A stretch of 64,000 nucleotides of DNA from Bryoerythrophyllum caledonicum (GCA_963971425.1 OZ020520.1:23516754-23580753); one strand, 5' to 3'; counted from the stretch's first letter, positions 39,336-52,199 are shown. The notes: generated by a model from the sequence alone, not told the origin. Numbers and translations are program-made.

Positions 39336-41115
39336 TCAGCCATCCTTGCCTTCCAACAACAAGATGCCACTGGGCAATACATCCTTCACAAAAAGAATAG
39401 AGTGCCCAACTTTGACGTCCGGCGTCGTAGGCGCCTCACGCTGTAGATAAACGTAATGGCCCATGGAAAAACGTCGCATCTGAGGTAAGTAGGCACCGCT
39501 ACAAATACGAGGGTATTGCAATGTATCACGATGGTGAGCAATAGATAAGTTTTCCATGGCCATGGGCATGGCCCGCTTGAACAACTCCGCTTCGAGACGT
39601 AGACGTTGAGCCCACACTTCTGGATTGTCCAAATCCACAACTAAAGCCAATTTTTCCCGTACAGAACTTGGTAAAATTAGTTCTTACTTGTACAACAACT
39701 AATACGTATTGAAAGTAGGTAGTGAAGCCTGCCGGCTAAATCGGTATCCCATAGCACTCCATGGTATCATCCGATCCCTATCACAGTGGCCACCCTGAAG
39801 TAATATATACTTTTGTAGGCCCCGTTTGACGATTCGAACTACACGCTCCGCCAAACTGTCTGCTTCCGGATAATTGTGAAAAGTGGTTATATGGTCAATT
39901 AAAGCTTTCGTACACAAAGCTTTAAAAGCACCAAGGAACTCACATCTCGGAATAGTCAACACCTCAGTTGGGGCTCCAAACCGAGCCAACTCCCAGCGGA
40001 GGAATGCCTTGGTCGCCAACTCTGAAGAATTTTGTGGTAGTGCCACAAGCTCAATCCACTTGCTGAAATATCCACATGTAGTTGGCTCCACGTGGGATGA
40101 CAACAAGCGGCCCGGCAAAAACCAAGGACCGACGGTAGTCCAACCCCATAATGGGCAAAAGCTGCAATTGTGATGGCAAGGTGTTGAAGTTGGATTAAAC
40201 CCAATCATACACTTCACATGGAGAAACATACATGGCGACCTGCTAATACATGCCGGTCTACTAGTATTGGTTGCGCAACATTGAATGAGTCTATCGCACA
40301 CCAAAATGTCCTTGGTCTTCATATACTTGTTGTACCAACGAAGACCTATGATCTAGATTGAGAACTATGTGCCTACTCGATCTGGCCTCATCCGAAATAT
40401 AAGGCCGTTTTATTAATCAAACCTTGCTTTTTGGTGTCCAACTCAATCAAGCTCCATAGCTAAAACCACTAAAGGAAGTATCCTATGTTGTAACTTGTGC
40501 AAGACTGGAACATCTTCCCTCATCCTTCTAAGTCAACATTGTCCTCAATCTCACAACACTTTAGTCTGTGTGCAATTGAAAGGGTCGTGTAGCATTCAGA
40601 CGGCACACCATAGGCGCTGAATCCAGCTTCAGCTTCAAAGTAGCAAACACCTACAGCCGCTCTCGTCACCAAGTCCATGGTTGATCCATTCCCGTGGAAA
40701 TAGTCAACGACTTGGCAATCAGGCTAGAGATTTTGACAAAATTGGCAATAGTAATTTGCCAAGCCAAGAAAAGCTTGAAGCCGTGACATGTCAACAGGGG
40801 CAAGAATCTTCTGCAATGCATCCACCTTGGCATGTTGCACGCTAAGACCCCCTCGAACAATTATATGTTCCAATATGACAATCGATCGTGAAAGAACTTG
40901 CACTTGCCATGGTACAAGCACGATCTTCCCTCTCGTAACCCCTCAAACACGGCCCGAAAGTGCCTCACATATTCCTGTTCACTGCTATAAAAAATAATAA
41001 CTTCATCAACGTAGCATCGGGAAAATGGTAAACCGATCAACAACCGCTCCATAACCCTTTGAAACAGTGAAACTGAGCGGGTGCGTTCTTGAGGCCAAAT
41101 CGGAGGAACTTTCAA
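39336..41115 (-). pseudogene. Ty3/Gypsy retrotransposon pol remnant
   Basis: On the minus strand, in order: (1) a reverse transcriptase piece near 41115-40670 with FQRVMERLLIGLPFSRCYVD (catalytic box YVDEVIIF, glutamate in place of the second aspartate), HGKCKFFHDRL and AFLGLANYYCQF; (2) an integrase core near 40090-39700 with SKWIELVALP, RFGAPTEVLT and SLAERVVRIVKRGL; (3) the region after integrase, 39650-39336, with LSIAHHRDTLQYPRICSGAYLP. Frames shift repeatedly and the RNase H part is not clear. No long terminal repeats could be paired by eye. It cannot be autonomous. Confidence 0.88.
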
Positions 41116-42888
41116 TGATAAAATTGATCTTTTCCATCTTAATCAGTCCCTCAGAATGCACTCTTCACCCAATGGTCCACTATCAATGATTCAAAAGAAT
41201 TTTAAGGTTTTGAAAATTGAATTTTTTATTTTTCACTAATCTTATATTTCCTCTACGAACCCAAATTAGCGATTAGAATTTACAAATAATAAAAATTGCA
41301 AAGGTTAGATTTTTATTATACCAACTCCATGGATGATTAAAAAAAATTACACAATATTGACGGATTAGGGATCCGCGGCACACATTTGGAGCACCTGATC
41401 TGCCGCAATTAGATGCTTGCACCTTTGTGTTCCCCCGGGTCAAAGCCTATAGTCCAGTCACGAATTCATGTCTCCCACAAAGTTAAGTCTGTATAAAGGC
41501 CTAATAGCCTTGTTGTCGGGTAGTGCATGTGTCCTCCCACTAGACCCAATCGTCCACCTCACGAGCTCCGTTCCATAGGTCCTCCACGCTGCTTAGGACT
41601 CTAAAACATTCCACGGCTGCCATTGACTTTCAATTCCACTCGCCTGGGCAGTCCTACTTCAAATGTCTTATCCTAGAAGCCCGCAAGCGTCTCGTCCAAA
41701 AGCAACCCAATCCCTTTGCAAAACATTAGTCTAGCAGTCGGGCAGTACTCGAGCAACTGCCCATACACCTTTGTTGTGGCAGTGCTCGAAGAGACCAACA
41801 GGTCGCCGGAAGTTGGCCACCGAGTCAATTCTTTGTCCGTGGGTGAGAACTCGCGACTCAGGTGAAACCCTTGCCCAATCATGCATAGCTTTCCAGGATG
41901 TGAGAACCAGCGCATGATATGCCCCTCGGCATGGCGCCCACGATCGAATAGAGCCACACCGGATGAAAAAACGGTGGATGAAACACCGAGAAGTATTAGA
42001 TGAAAAATTTGGCTTCTCACTCAGTGAACAATCTCCTTCATCCAAAACAACTTATTTCATAGAACATGAGCATAAGCTCCCTCTCTCACACTCACAACTT
42101 CAAATACCACTAAGACTTCTACCAACACAATGTTTAATTTATAACCCACTCTTCCTCTACTCTTTCCATTTTCTATAACTCTTCAAATGGAAAATAGTGG
42201 AAAAATAAGAGAAATATGAGAGGGTATTTGTCAAGTGAGAATGTAGTGAATCACTAAAGTAGTCAAGCCTCTCGCACTTTACAAGAGAAGAATCAACAAG
42301 TGCAAGCAGAAATAGAGAATGCGGAGCCTTTACTAATGATAAACCAACACTTACAAGCAAGGAACTCACTAATCATTCTCTAAACACACTCACAAAGCTT
42401 GATTTGACAAAGACATCAAGTCAAGCGCATACGCGCCGCTATACACACACGCAAAACCCTAACAAATAAAATACATTCATTGGGTGGATGTGGTGTAGGG
42501 GACGTATGTCACTAACAAATGTAGATTAGAACTAACCAATTTAGACTAACACTACGCGATGTGGTGCAGCCCTCGACACCACATCCCATGACAAAGATAC
42601 AAACCTTTGGATTGAAGATTCTTCTATTAACATCTTTGATTTGGAGGTCATTTCAATATCTGAAGCTTATCATGTTGAAATACAACACCATACATGTAGA
42701 ATATGTCATCATTTTGCAACTTTTCCAACATGTAGTAGGTGCAATAATTACACTATACTAGTCACATTAAATTGTGACAAAGTTAATGCTTGTGTTCTTA
42801 CCTTATGTATTGAAGGATTTAAAATTCAATCCTATTCAATTATAATTGAGTAATCATCATTTCCATTTTTACGCACTTTATTGTGCAG
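41116..42888. other. Unassigned region upstream of the Gypsy remnant, with a short-class TTAA fragment
   Basis: Overlapping minus-strand frames of 104-115 codons at 41673-42045 have no recognised domain. They could be decayed 5' parts of the Gypsy element, which is on the same strand. Bases 42590-42720 match the short TTAA class ('GGATTGAAGATTCTTCTATT', 'TACAACACCATACATGTAGA') without its ends. Confidence 0.45.
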
Positions 42889-43385
42889 GCCTTGAACCTT
42901 TTGAAACATCATATATTAAAGCAGAAGATTTGTTTAATGATTGACAATGTTTTAGATGATGAAGCATCCATTGAAGGAGCAAAAACTCTTCTAAATCTTC
43001 CTTTTTTGAACAAGAGTTTGATTCTAGTTACTTCAAGAAGTTGTATGATCTTGGAAAGGCTCAATGTTACATAGGGAGCATTGATGAAAAAAATTCTTTA
43101 ACCATTGAAGAAGCCAAGGCATTGTTCACGTATCATGTAGGTTGTGCCACATCCAATGTCTTTGGAAATGAGAGGAATGCAATGGATAGATTTTTGGGTT
43201 GATGCAAATTCAAAATGAAAGACATGGTCTCTAGAGAATATCACCCATTGGCATTGAAAGTGTTGGACACTCGAGTTGGACCAAATCCAAAGGAGTGGAA
43301 GAATATTGACATTGATTTCAATGAAAGCAAATACCACATCTTCTCCATTCTCGGAATGCGCTATGATACATTAAATTCACTATAC
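42889..43385 (+). pseudogene. NB-ARC (NBS-LRR resistance type) gene fragment
   Basis: After a plausible splice acceptor (TTATTGTGCAG, ending at 42888) the sequence reads a kinase-2 box (KICLMIDNVLDDE), an RNBS-B box (SLILVTSRS), then, after a frameshift near 43075, LTIEEAKALFTYHVG. It continues past an in-frame TGA near 43199 into YHPLALKVLDT (the GLPLA-type box) and FSILGMRYDTL of the ARC2 region. It lacks the P-loop upstream and any leucine-rich repeats. At about 43386 it runs directly into copia integrase sequence. Intact family members are cytoplasmic ATP-binding switches of plant immune receptors. Confidence 0.85.
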
Positions 43386-45894
43386 AAATGAAATATTTTC
43401 CGGTAAGAAACTTGACATTTCTCACCTTCGGATTTTTGGTTGCCGTTCTTACACTCATAGTCATCCAAGTAACAAACTTCAAGTTAAATCCCTTCTTTCT
43501 ACTTTTTTTGGTTATGATGATCAATCCAAAGCATATAGATCCTTTGATCATCTACGCGGAAAATTATTATTTCCCAAAATGTGAAGTTTGATGAGACCAT
43601 ATTTGAACTACCATCCACTTATCCTTCCCCACCTAAGGACTATTATCACGGTCTTGATGAATTCTTGCATCTAAACTCCTCACGAGTCCTTATTCGGCCC
43701 GTAGAAAGCTCTGTAGACAAGCTATTTGGCCACCATGCACGGAACCCTCCTCTATCTCCAATATCTTTTAGCACCTTGCCATCTGGCTTACACACCCCGG
43801 TCATTAACCCCGGTATGTGCCTCCCTATTGTTCCAGCCAGAGATGGTCCGCCCTCGAGGTTACAATCCGCAGTGAGCCCCTCAAGATCTCTAGCCGCTGG
43901 CAGCCACTCGGTTTCTAAACCTACAGAGAGGACCTCAACCCAAGATCCTATAACCTCGGACAGCCACGGGGTACCTACAAGTTTTCCAACGATGGATGAC
44001 TCTGGTGATTCCAGTTCCTATTCCGGTTTAGACCAACGGCCGAGCACTGGGAGTCCCTATGGGGCCAAAACAGTTTGGCACGCCTCTTCTCCCAGTATCA
44101 ACCCTCCTCCTCTTTCTTCAGAACCCTCTCTAGATTTGTCTACACCTGAATTTGGTATTGCCCATCATCCACCCCAACGTTCAATCCGTTTCCGTAAACA
44201 GAGCGTCAAACTCAATGATTATATTATCTCAGTATCTTCCAAGAATTTTGACCTTTGCTTAACCAAGGATGCTCCGCAACTTTAGGGGGATAACCTAACC
44301 TTCAAACAGGCCTCGCAACACCAAGGATGGGTACAAGCTATGAAGGAAGAAATCACATCTATTCAAGAAAACCGCACATGGGACTTAGTACCACTAACAC
44401 CCGGAAAACAAGCCATTACCGCAAAATGGGTTTACTAAACCAAAACTGCTCTACGTGGACAAAAACCCCGCCTTAAAGCTCGTCTTGTTGCACGTGGCTT
44501 TCAACAACGCCACGGTATTGATTTTGACGAGATATTTGCGCCAGTGCATAAATGGTCCACCATCCGCGCGTTGACAGCCCGCGCATCTCAATTGGGCCAT
44601 AAAATCCATCATTTAAACATAAAGACGGCATTTCTTTATGGTCACTAACCAGATGAGGTATATATGGCACAACCGTAGGAGTTTATCGAACCTGGCACTA
44701 AACACTTGGTGAGTAAATTAATAAAGACCCTGTACGGCCTCTGACAAAGTCCTAGAATGTGGTATGAACGTATCCACTCTTTTCTAATTTCCCGAGGTTT
44801 TGTCCGCAGTGAAAATGACCACAACCTATATTACAAAGGCAGCGGACGTAACAAAACCATCCTCCTTATCTACGTTGATGATCTATTTCTCAAAGGGGGG
44901 GATAATCGCAAAATTCAATGGATTAAATATCAACTAACGGCAGAGTTTGACATTTTTGACTTGGGGCCTGTTCGACAATATCTCAATGTGGAATTTCAAT
45001 CCCTCCTAGATGGTTATTTTTTTAAACCAAACCAAGTATTCCCTCCAACTCCTTTGCGATCACGGTATGGATGATTGTCGTCTTGAACACATTCCTCTTC
45101 CCTCCGAATTAACTCCATTAACCGACATGGGCTCTTCTACCACGGACACTACAAATTACTGCACAATTGTTGGTAAGTTGATTTTTCTTACTACCACCCG
45201 GCCGGACATCGCCTATGCCGTCAGCAATGTTTTTAGATTTATGTCTCATCCACAGATTGCACATCGTGATGCAATATTCCATATTTTGTGATATGTAAAG
45301 TAAACTGCCAACTATGGACTTTTTAATGCACAAAATGACATTAAACCTTTACAAGGTTTTAGGGACGCCAATTGGGCGTTGTGTACAGAAACCCACAAAT
45401 CTACTGGAGGCTACTGCTATATTCTTGCAGGATCCGCTACTACATGGCAAAGCAAGCGTCAACCCACGGTCTCTAAAAGCTCCACCAAATCGGAGTATAT
45501 ATCTTTATCCACTGGTGCTTCCAAAGCCACATGGCTTTATCAACTTTTACAAGAACTTCACTTAGATTCTAAACCCCCTTCGCACATTCCCTTGTCATTT
45601 AGAAATTCCGATATCAACTCCAATTTAACCGCCATTTCGCCAATTTTAGTTCATTGTGATAACCAATTTGCCATTAAATTGGCAAAGAATCCCGTCTTCC
45701 ACGCAAGGACCAAGCACATTGAGGTCCACCACCACTTTATACGAGAGAAGCTTTTGAGGGGGGAAATTTGCTTAAATTATATTTCCACTCACGATCAACC
45801 GACGGACGTTTTTACAAAAGCCCTTCCCCGCATCAAATTTGAGCAACATAGAGGCACTTTAGGTGTTATCTCTCCCACCTCTATAACTCATAGT
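43386..45894 (+). pseudogene. Ty1/copia retrotransposon pol remnant
   Basis: The order integrase, reverse transcriptase, RNase H is copia-type. Integrase C-terminus: SGKKLDISHLRIFGCRSY, FFGYDDQSKAYR and KFDETIFELP. A serine/proline-rich linker is open from 43581 to 44285. Reverse transcriptase: WVQAMKEEITSIQENRTWDL, LKARLVARGFQQRHGIDFDE, then the catalytic LLIYVDDLFLKG. RNase H: STGGYCYILAGSATTW, SSTKSEYISLSTGASKATWL and TKHIEVHHHFIREKL. Stops occur at 44282, 44437, 44647, 44674 and 44743, with a frameshift near 45050. The gag, protease, integrase core and long terminal repeats are not recognised. Confidence 0.92.
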
Positions 45895-46440
45895 TGAGAT
45901 ACACTACTGCCCTCTCTCAACTCCTGTACCCACCAAATTCCGCACCGCCCTTGTACAAAGACACATTAAATCAGGGTTTCAGATTCCTTCCAGTGAGCGT
46001 AGATGATCCAGTATCGTCTCCTCCTTTCAACCCTTCTTGTATAGTTACGCACACAATAGAGTAGTTCATGTTCTGCACTTGTCGGGGGTGTTGACAGATC
46101 TCGCTAGCCTCATAGAACTACAGTCACTAGGTTTAGTGTTAGGCTTAACAATTAGTATGCACTGCAACCGTTGTACCTCTCTCACTTCATAAGTCAAACC
46201 ACTTCGTTGGTTACTTTGAACAAGCTCCTCACAAGAATAGACAATATCAAAAGCCTGCCTGCATTCAACAATAAATAGTGCATATCCGGTTGCACTAGCT
46301 TGTGACCTCCGAAGCTCCAAGAAATTGAAGGCTCTTTAGACAGACGCACATGGTGCGGATGAGCCTCCGCTTGGAAGCCCCAACGATTGGTGGTGGGCCC
46401 CACAAAACAAAAGGTAAATTTGATAAATTTTAAATATGTA
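45895..46440. other. Sequence downstream of the copia remnant
   Basis: This would be the place for a polypurine tract and 3' LTR. I see neither a clear purine tract nor a partner repeat upstream. No gene is recognised. Confidence 0.45.
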
Positions 46441-46462
46441 AATTGGTTCCCAGGTGTAAACG

Positions 46463-46586
46463 CATTGGGAACTCTTTGGGAACATGGAGAACACATTGGG
46501 AACATTGGGAACGTGTTGGGGAACATGGTGGGAACTTTGGAGAACAACATGGGAACGCATTGGGAACGCATTGGGAACATTGTGGT
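46463..46586. repeat. GGGAAC minisatellite
   Basis: Variants of 'ATTGGGAACATTGGGAAC' and 'GCATTGGGAAC' repeat about every 9-12 bases. Frames of about 70-150 codons on both strands here reflect the array only. Confidence 0.9.
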
Positions 46587-47030
46587 AATAATATGGTTAT
46601 TAAGGTAAATGAGAAGAGGGTAAGCAAATGGTTTGGTTTGGAACCACATCGGATTTTACAGTGAAACTCATGTGGGCATGAGGAACCAAACCCAAACTTT
46701 TAGGGGCCACATATAAAGCCCCGTATGGTCGTCATGTGCGTTGGCCTTTTCCGTTGGTGAACCCCAACTTGGTGAAGTTGCCAAGTGCATATACTGTTCA
46801 GGACAAGCAATCAGACAATGAGCAGGAATACAAGAGTCAAACACTTGTCTTTGCTGACATTACAAATATCCAGGAACCTGAGCTGCTTATGATTTGTGGA
46901 GAACATGTGCAAGACTATGGAACTTGGTGGCAATTATAGCATCCTAGTGCGAGGGCCTGGATGCAATCTAGCTATTAAGCACAGATTGATAAAAGGGGTT
47001 ATTCAAAGTGTTGCAGATCTATACCTCCTA

Positions 47031-48420
47031 CAGTGGCAAGCATAAGTTTCTAGATAGTGAAGCATCTCTCCAATTTGTAGACTATAGCATAGTTAGTGGA
47101 TTGATAAGAGATTTATTTGGCTAGCTTTAATTAGTAAACAACATGGCACTTAATTAACATTGACTCCCTTGAAATATGCCACTCATAAAGATTATACATG
47201 CAAAAATCATGAAGAAATGTGTACAACTTAATATGCACACAAGTTGTGCACACCACAATCTTTTTAATACAAATGCACTTGTGAGGCTTTTTATTTTTGG
47301 ACTTTTTAAAAAAGATTTGGAGAAGCCTTTGGTGATTCGCTATGGCTCCTAGATGGTCTGAGAAACAACGTAGGGCAATTCTTGAGATGTATGAGCGAGG
47401 CAAATCATATGGCGAGATTTCAGTAGTTTTGGGCCTTTGTCAAAGCATTTGTTTTGACATAGTTCAAAGGTTTTGTGAGAGAAGGAGTCTAAAAGACAAA
47501 ACTTCACCCAATAGACCTATAATTCTTGATGAATGTGATGACCATGACATTGTGAAGAGGTTAAATGATCAAAATACTAGTACAACGTCGGGAGCTATAG
47601 GAAAAGCTTTACAATCCGAGGGCATACAAATGAGTGACAATATAGTCAAAAGGAGTCTTTGGAGGCAAGGATTGAAAGGATATGTAAAGACCAAGAAGCC
47701 ACTTTTGACAAAGAAACATTGAGCATGTCATTTGTAGTGAGCAAAGAAGTGCAGGCATGGAGATTAGGAGCTATGGGGAGGTTTGGGCTCATGCCATTTT
47801 TTCTAATGAGTCCAAATTCAATCTTTTTGATTCAATTGGACGTCAATATTATTGGAGAAAGAGTAGAGAATGTTTTTTTAGAATAGCATGTGCAATTTAT
47901 AGTCAGACATGGGGGAAGAAGCATAATGGTTTAGGTTGTATGAGTTGGGAAGGAGTTGGCAAGTTTCACTTATTGAAGGAAAGATGAATAAATATATATA
48001 TACCACAACATTTTAGAGATGGAACTTATGGGCATTATACAAATGCAAGGCTTAGAAAATTATCAATTATTTTCCAACATGACAATGAGCCAAAACACAC
48101 TACACATTATGTTTATAAATTGATTGCGTGCTCAAAAATTTATGTTTATTGGACACCCTCTAGAATCACTTGAACTCAATCCAATAGAACATCCTTGAAA
48201 TGAAGTAGATCGCCGCCTGAGAAGGTCTAAGACAAAACCCTCCAGTTAAAGTGACTTTGAGAAGAAGATCCAAGAAATTTGGTACGATGTAGGGCATGAC
48301 GTTGTTAGGAAGTTGATACGCTATATGCCTCAATGAGCTCTTGATGTCTACCAAGCAAGAGGTTGGTACACATGGTGGTAGTGCTTGTCAATGCTTACGA
48401 GTAGAATCAATGAGATCTAA
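47031..48420 (+). mobile_element. Decayed Tc1-like element related to copy D (right end not found)
   Basis: A possible left end at 47031, CAGTGGCAAGCATAAGTTTC after TA (47029-47030), resembles the copy D end CAGTGGTCAGCAGAAGTG. An inner word ATGCACACAAGTTGTGCA near 47236-47253 also occurs near the equivalent end of copy D (6314-6332, reversed). The right terminal repeat could not be located, so the end given is nominal. Confidence 0.55.
47342..48380 (+). pseudogene. Tc1/mariner-type transposase, copy-D family, disrupted
   Basis: It begins MAPRWSEKQRRAILEMYERG, homologous to the intact transposase at 5197-6222. The first 126 codons are open (to 47722) and include YGEISVVLGL and VKTKKPLLTKKH. 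After that frameshifts and stops accumulate. Recognisable pieces are SNESKFNLFDS (catalytic aspartate replaced by asparagine), CMSWEGVGKF, FQHDNEPKHT and, at the end, ALDVYQARGWYTWW before a TAG. It is a dead copy. Confidence 0.88.
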
Positions 48421-48646
48421 AGGTGTTTTGTAATCTATAGTCATCTTTTCTATAGATGATATGCAATAAAAAACCACTTTGAGCAAATAGAATTGTAAAG
48501 GCATCCTGCACATTTAAATTATTGTATATTTTTCTAAATCATATTCTCATTGAAAACTTTGTGATTTAAGCTTGTTGCAACTATATGCGCATGTGATTGT
48601 GTTCTTGCTATGATAAGAGTTCATGTAAATTTGGTAGCTGGTTTCC
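48421..48646. other. Short spacer
   Basis: Nothing recognised. Confidence 0.4.
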
Positions 48647-50990
48647 TACCTCGCAACATACAGGTATCATCACCCGTGACTCGAGTGCTTGGCCTTCAAC
48701 GATGACGATGCCTTGATGCTCTCCGAGTCACATTCACTGGCAGTGATTCGCCAAAGGAGCATCGCACAGTTCCAGCCTTGGCCTCAAACTCAGCCACCCT
48801 GCTCGTCACACCACACGATGCATTCACCTTCGACGGCTCTGCAGAACTAGTATCTGAAGTTGCAGGGGTCGGTACTACTATCCTCGTACATGACTCCTGA
48901 TCCTGTTGCAGCTTCTGCTTGTGCTTCAGCAAGGAGGACGACTTGAGCAGCTCCCCAGATATCCCCCACGTCGCAGCTCTAGGCGGTGGACCAACTGGAG
49001 CGGGTGATGACGCCCTGCTGCAACTGCCCGAATCCTCACCGGATTCATCATCGGTGGACGTTATGGGCGTTGGATTGGGCCATAAAGGAGACGACCTCAG
49101 CGCTTCCTGCCAAACCGTGGAAGCAAAACTTGGGCGAGTAGTTCTCAGATCCTTGGAACTCTTTGGCACATGTGACGTCGCGGAAAACGCATCAGAATTA
49201 TCAGCGTCCTGCTCGGTTCTGATGCACTCGGTGCGAGGTTTCCATGTTAGTATTCTTGGCTGCTGTAGCTTCGCTCCACAACACTCACACTGCTTGGGGT
49301 CCCTCCTCTCTGACAGATTGCACCTTGACATGTCTGTGGACAGATCCACCCACGCCCGCGTCCGTTCCACATGCGAAGATGGTGAAGGTATGTCTTGTTC
49401 TGGAGCCAGCATCATGGGAGGCCCTTCATGAGGAGCCTGGAAGAGTCGTTCCGGGCTAGAGACACGGGCCCTTGGCATTGCGACTCGGTTGTCCACATCG
49501 GCGCTGTAACGATCACCATCATCCACAGCTGCTTCCTCACCAGATTCATGGTCAGGCTCCTCATCAGCGGGGCACAGGGCCATCAGCATTGATGCCATGA
49601 ATCGGCTGGTTCGTAGAACCTGTAACTGCGGCTGCTGTGAATGTTGTCTAGCAACTGATGACTTTCTACGTGGACGTTCGCTGGATCCAAAAGCCGGTGA
49701 AGGTGGCTCCAGAATGGAGTCGAATCCTCCGCATGGGCGATGCTGGTGGCTATGGGACGAGGAGCTGCTTTTCCGTCTTGGCGACAGGCACGCTCCCAGA
49801 CAGGACCGTCTCTTCTGAAGCTCCTCGAGCACCCTCCTCGCAACTCGGGAGGAAAATCTGTGGCCGGAGACATGACTACACCCGCCACCCATGTCACGGC
49901 TGCTTTTTCGTGAGAAGGGATACCTCAGGTCAGACGGCCTCCTCCCCCTCGAATTAGCAGATGGAACGTCCAAAGGCGGAGGCCTTGGGAATGGGAGGTA
50001 GAACCCATCCTTGGGTCGTTTGCCAGGCGGCAGCGGCAGCGATGGCGGGTCGATGGTCTGTTGCACAGCAGGCCTTCCGGGTGCAACCTCCCAATGGAAT
50101 GGCACCATGGCAGGAACGTACTCCGATTCCGTCGATGCGGAAGACAGCCTCGCCATCGTCTAGCACACAACATACAGTATGCAACTACATCACACCATAT
50201 CCTATCATAAACTCTGATGATCAAACGACTGTGTACGTCTACCACATGAAAAAGCAAACCGTACCTGGAACAATCCGAGTCTCGCGAATTGTGATCAGAA
50301 CTGAGCCCAGTCGAAGTACTAGAACATGGTAGATTTCATGAGGAGATCCTCTCACCAAAAAAGCAGCCCTAGCTAAAAGTACCCTCACAGCTCTTCTTCA
50401 GGAGATGGACGAGCATAGAATATGACATGCTACCTCTCACAAAACCTTCTGGCTTTTGTCATTCTGAAGAAAGCACACAACCAAAACGTTGTGAAACTTC
50501 GCCATACCTGTCTGCAATTAGAAGGATTGTGTTATAAGGCACCCAGGCATTTACAGGTGAGCGTCTGGGTCCAGCGTTTCAACTACAGACTCAAAAGGCG
50601 AGTTGGGACTTGCGAGACTTGAAATGAAAGTATGAGATCATCCATGCAGTAATTAGTTGTCTTGTTCGTGCTCTTGATCTAATTTGCATGCTTAACTCAT
50701 CGATCCAAGTCGATGTTGTTGAGATTAATTACGAGTTGCAAATGCAAGGTTGTAAAGATTCAAAAGAGATTAGACTGATTGCTGAAGAGTTAACTCCTGG
50801 ACAAGTGTGCACATGATGATTATGAGAGACATGTTGGTAGCTGCGGCAAACTTCAACGAGGTTATGGATGAATATCCAGGTTTGGTCGTTTGCACGGAAT
50901 CTAGGGATATGCTGTTGTTTGTCTAGAGACACATTGCTGTGATGTTGTTATCAGGGATGATCACTTTGATCGTCTCTTTGGCAAGGTGGA
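48647..50990 (-). repeat. Inverted segmental duplication, arm B
   Basis: Reverse-oriented counterpart of 35408-38131, without the 361-bp TTAA element. The arms are tail to tail, about 10.5 kb apart, with the Gypsy, copia and Tc1-type remnants between them. Confidence 0.93.
48696..50156 (-). CDS. Plant DUF688-like protein, copy B
   Basis: 486 residues. It carries the motif with its conserved tryptophan, VPFHWEVAPGRP (residues 18-29), followed by a proline-rich segment (PPSLPLPPGKRPKDG) and a long serine/arginine-rich, probably disordered region. The cysteine cluster QCECCGAK and a basic C-terminus (RRASRHRHR) follow. The frame is intact, and the start is supported by the same ATG in copy A. 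An AG three bases upstream suggests a leader intron. Function is unknown. Plant proteins with this motif are mostly uncharacterised. With the intact motif and no upstream insertion, this looks like the better functional candidate. Confidence 0.65.
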   Translation of the reverse strand: MARLSSASTESEYVPAMVPFHWEVAPGRPAVQQTIDPPSLPLPPGKRPKDGFYLPFPRPPPLDVPSANSRGRRPSDLRYPFSRKSSRDMGGGCSHVSGHRFSSRVARRVLEELQKRRSCLGACLSPRRKSSSSSHSHQHRPCGGFDSILEPPSPAFGSSERPRRKSSVARQHSQQPQLQVLRTSRFMASMLMALCPADEEPDHESGEEAAVDDGDRYSADVDNRVAMPRARVSSPERLFQAPHEGPPMMLAPEQDIPSPSSHVERTRAWVDLSTDMSRCNLSERRDPKQCECCGAKLQQPRILTWKPRTECIRTEQDADNSDAFSATSHVPKSSKDLRTTRPSFASTVWQEALRSSPLWPNPTPITSTDDESGEDSGSCSRASSPAPVGPPPRAATWGISGELLKSSSLLKHKQKLQQDQESCTRIVVPTPATSDTSSAEPSKVNASCGVTSRVAEFEAKAGTVRCSFGESLPVNVTRRASRHRHR

Positions 50991-51255
50991 ATATCTTAAC
51001 CCCGTAAGGATGACGGCGTATCTTTAAGCCTCGTATGCACGTTTCTCTAAAAGCATTGATGGTCCGGTTGCAGAAAACTGCAAAAGTCAACAACCACAAA
51101 TTGGGAGAGCGCTTTCTATGCAGAATTATGTGGAACTATCGCTCCACCCACACCAAATCTCCTTTCTTGTAAATATGTCAGACTGCGGTTCAAAGTCTTG
51201 TTGCATTTGTTGGAAGCGCAAAGATCCATGCAAGTTTTTGCAATTTGTGGATTAA

Positions 51256-52199
51256 CCCCTAAAGGACCAAGTGTCCAAATTTGGCTTTTTGAAAAATCGG
51301 TCAGGTTCCTATGGTGTCAATTTCCAACATTCCACTTTGAAATTTTTACTATAGAAAGACATTACCAAGAGCTCAGTGGGAAAACAATTTTTTCCTAAAT
51401 TGGACATTTGATGAAAAAGTTATAGGGTTTTGAATTTGAAATGGGGAGGGCGGGCACCTCGGGCACCTCCAAAAACTTTTGATAGGACACTCTATTGAAA
51501 GTGAGATTTTCGGTACTCGCAAGTACTATTATTTCCCTTCATGTTGTCAAAAAAAAGTTCTTGTCTTTAGTGAAAAATAGCATACCAACCCAAGTCAAAC
51601 ATTTTCACACATTGTCACTCATTGTCGGGCAAGGTACCAAAAAAACTTCTTCTTTTCCACATAAAACCTAGAGATCTTCATATTTTTCACTTTTTTTTTT
51701 TCCACAACAATATGTAATGTAAACATTCTTATTGACCATTCGGATTATCAATCGAAAACATATTAAGTTAAAAAAAAATTAAAGTTTGAATTAACAAATT
51801 TTGAGCCTCCACTCCTTGCACACTTGTTTTGAATATGCTACACCCTGTCTCTACCTCTAAAAATTGGTGTGTAAGGAGCTAACATCATGCTTAACAAGAT
51901 GGTAATAGATTTAGACCTTGTGTAGTGAAAATTTTTGACACCAACTGAAGTCAAAGTCTGCTGATCCACTAAACGCAGGGAAGAAAATGAACCATTTGCT
52001 TGACTTCAAACACTATAATCTTTCAATCCGTGTGGTCAAAGTTTATGAAATTTTGTACATGTATTACTTAATAAGCCTTTATTGAGATCCTACGGTCAAA
52101 ACTAAAAATAAAAAATTTTGTTACCTTCTTTATTCATTGCACTAGAATCCATTAATTTTGAAGTGTTTTTGGTGTAAAACTGTCTTGGTACCTTAGGGG
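51256..52199 (+). mobile_element. Long-class TTAA element
   Basis: 944 bp flanked by TTAA at 51252-51255 and 52200-52203. The ends are CCCCTAAAGGACCAAG and CCCCTAAGGTACCAAG. Inner landmarks 'GGTACCAAAAAAACTTCTTC' and 'AATCTTTCAATCCGTGTGGT' are present. The subterminal palindrome is decayed (AAGTGTCCAAATTTGGC). Confidence 0.92.

Noticed and set aside
39336-41115. Possibility that the Gypsy pol remnant is a domesticated host gene
   Set aside because: Frames break repeatedly and the catalytic box is altered, so decay is the simpler explanation.
46194-46649. 151-codon minus-strand frame with repeated MFP-type residues
   Set aside because: It is the translation of the GGGAAC minisatellite.
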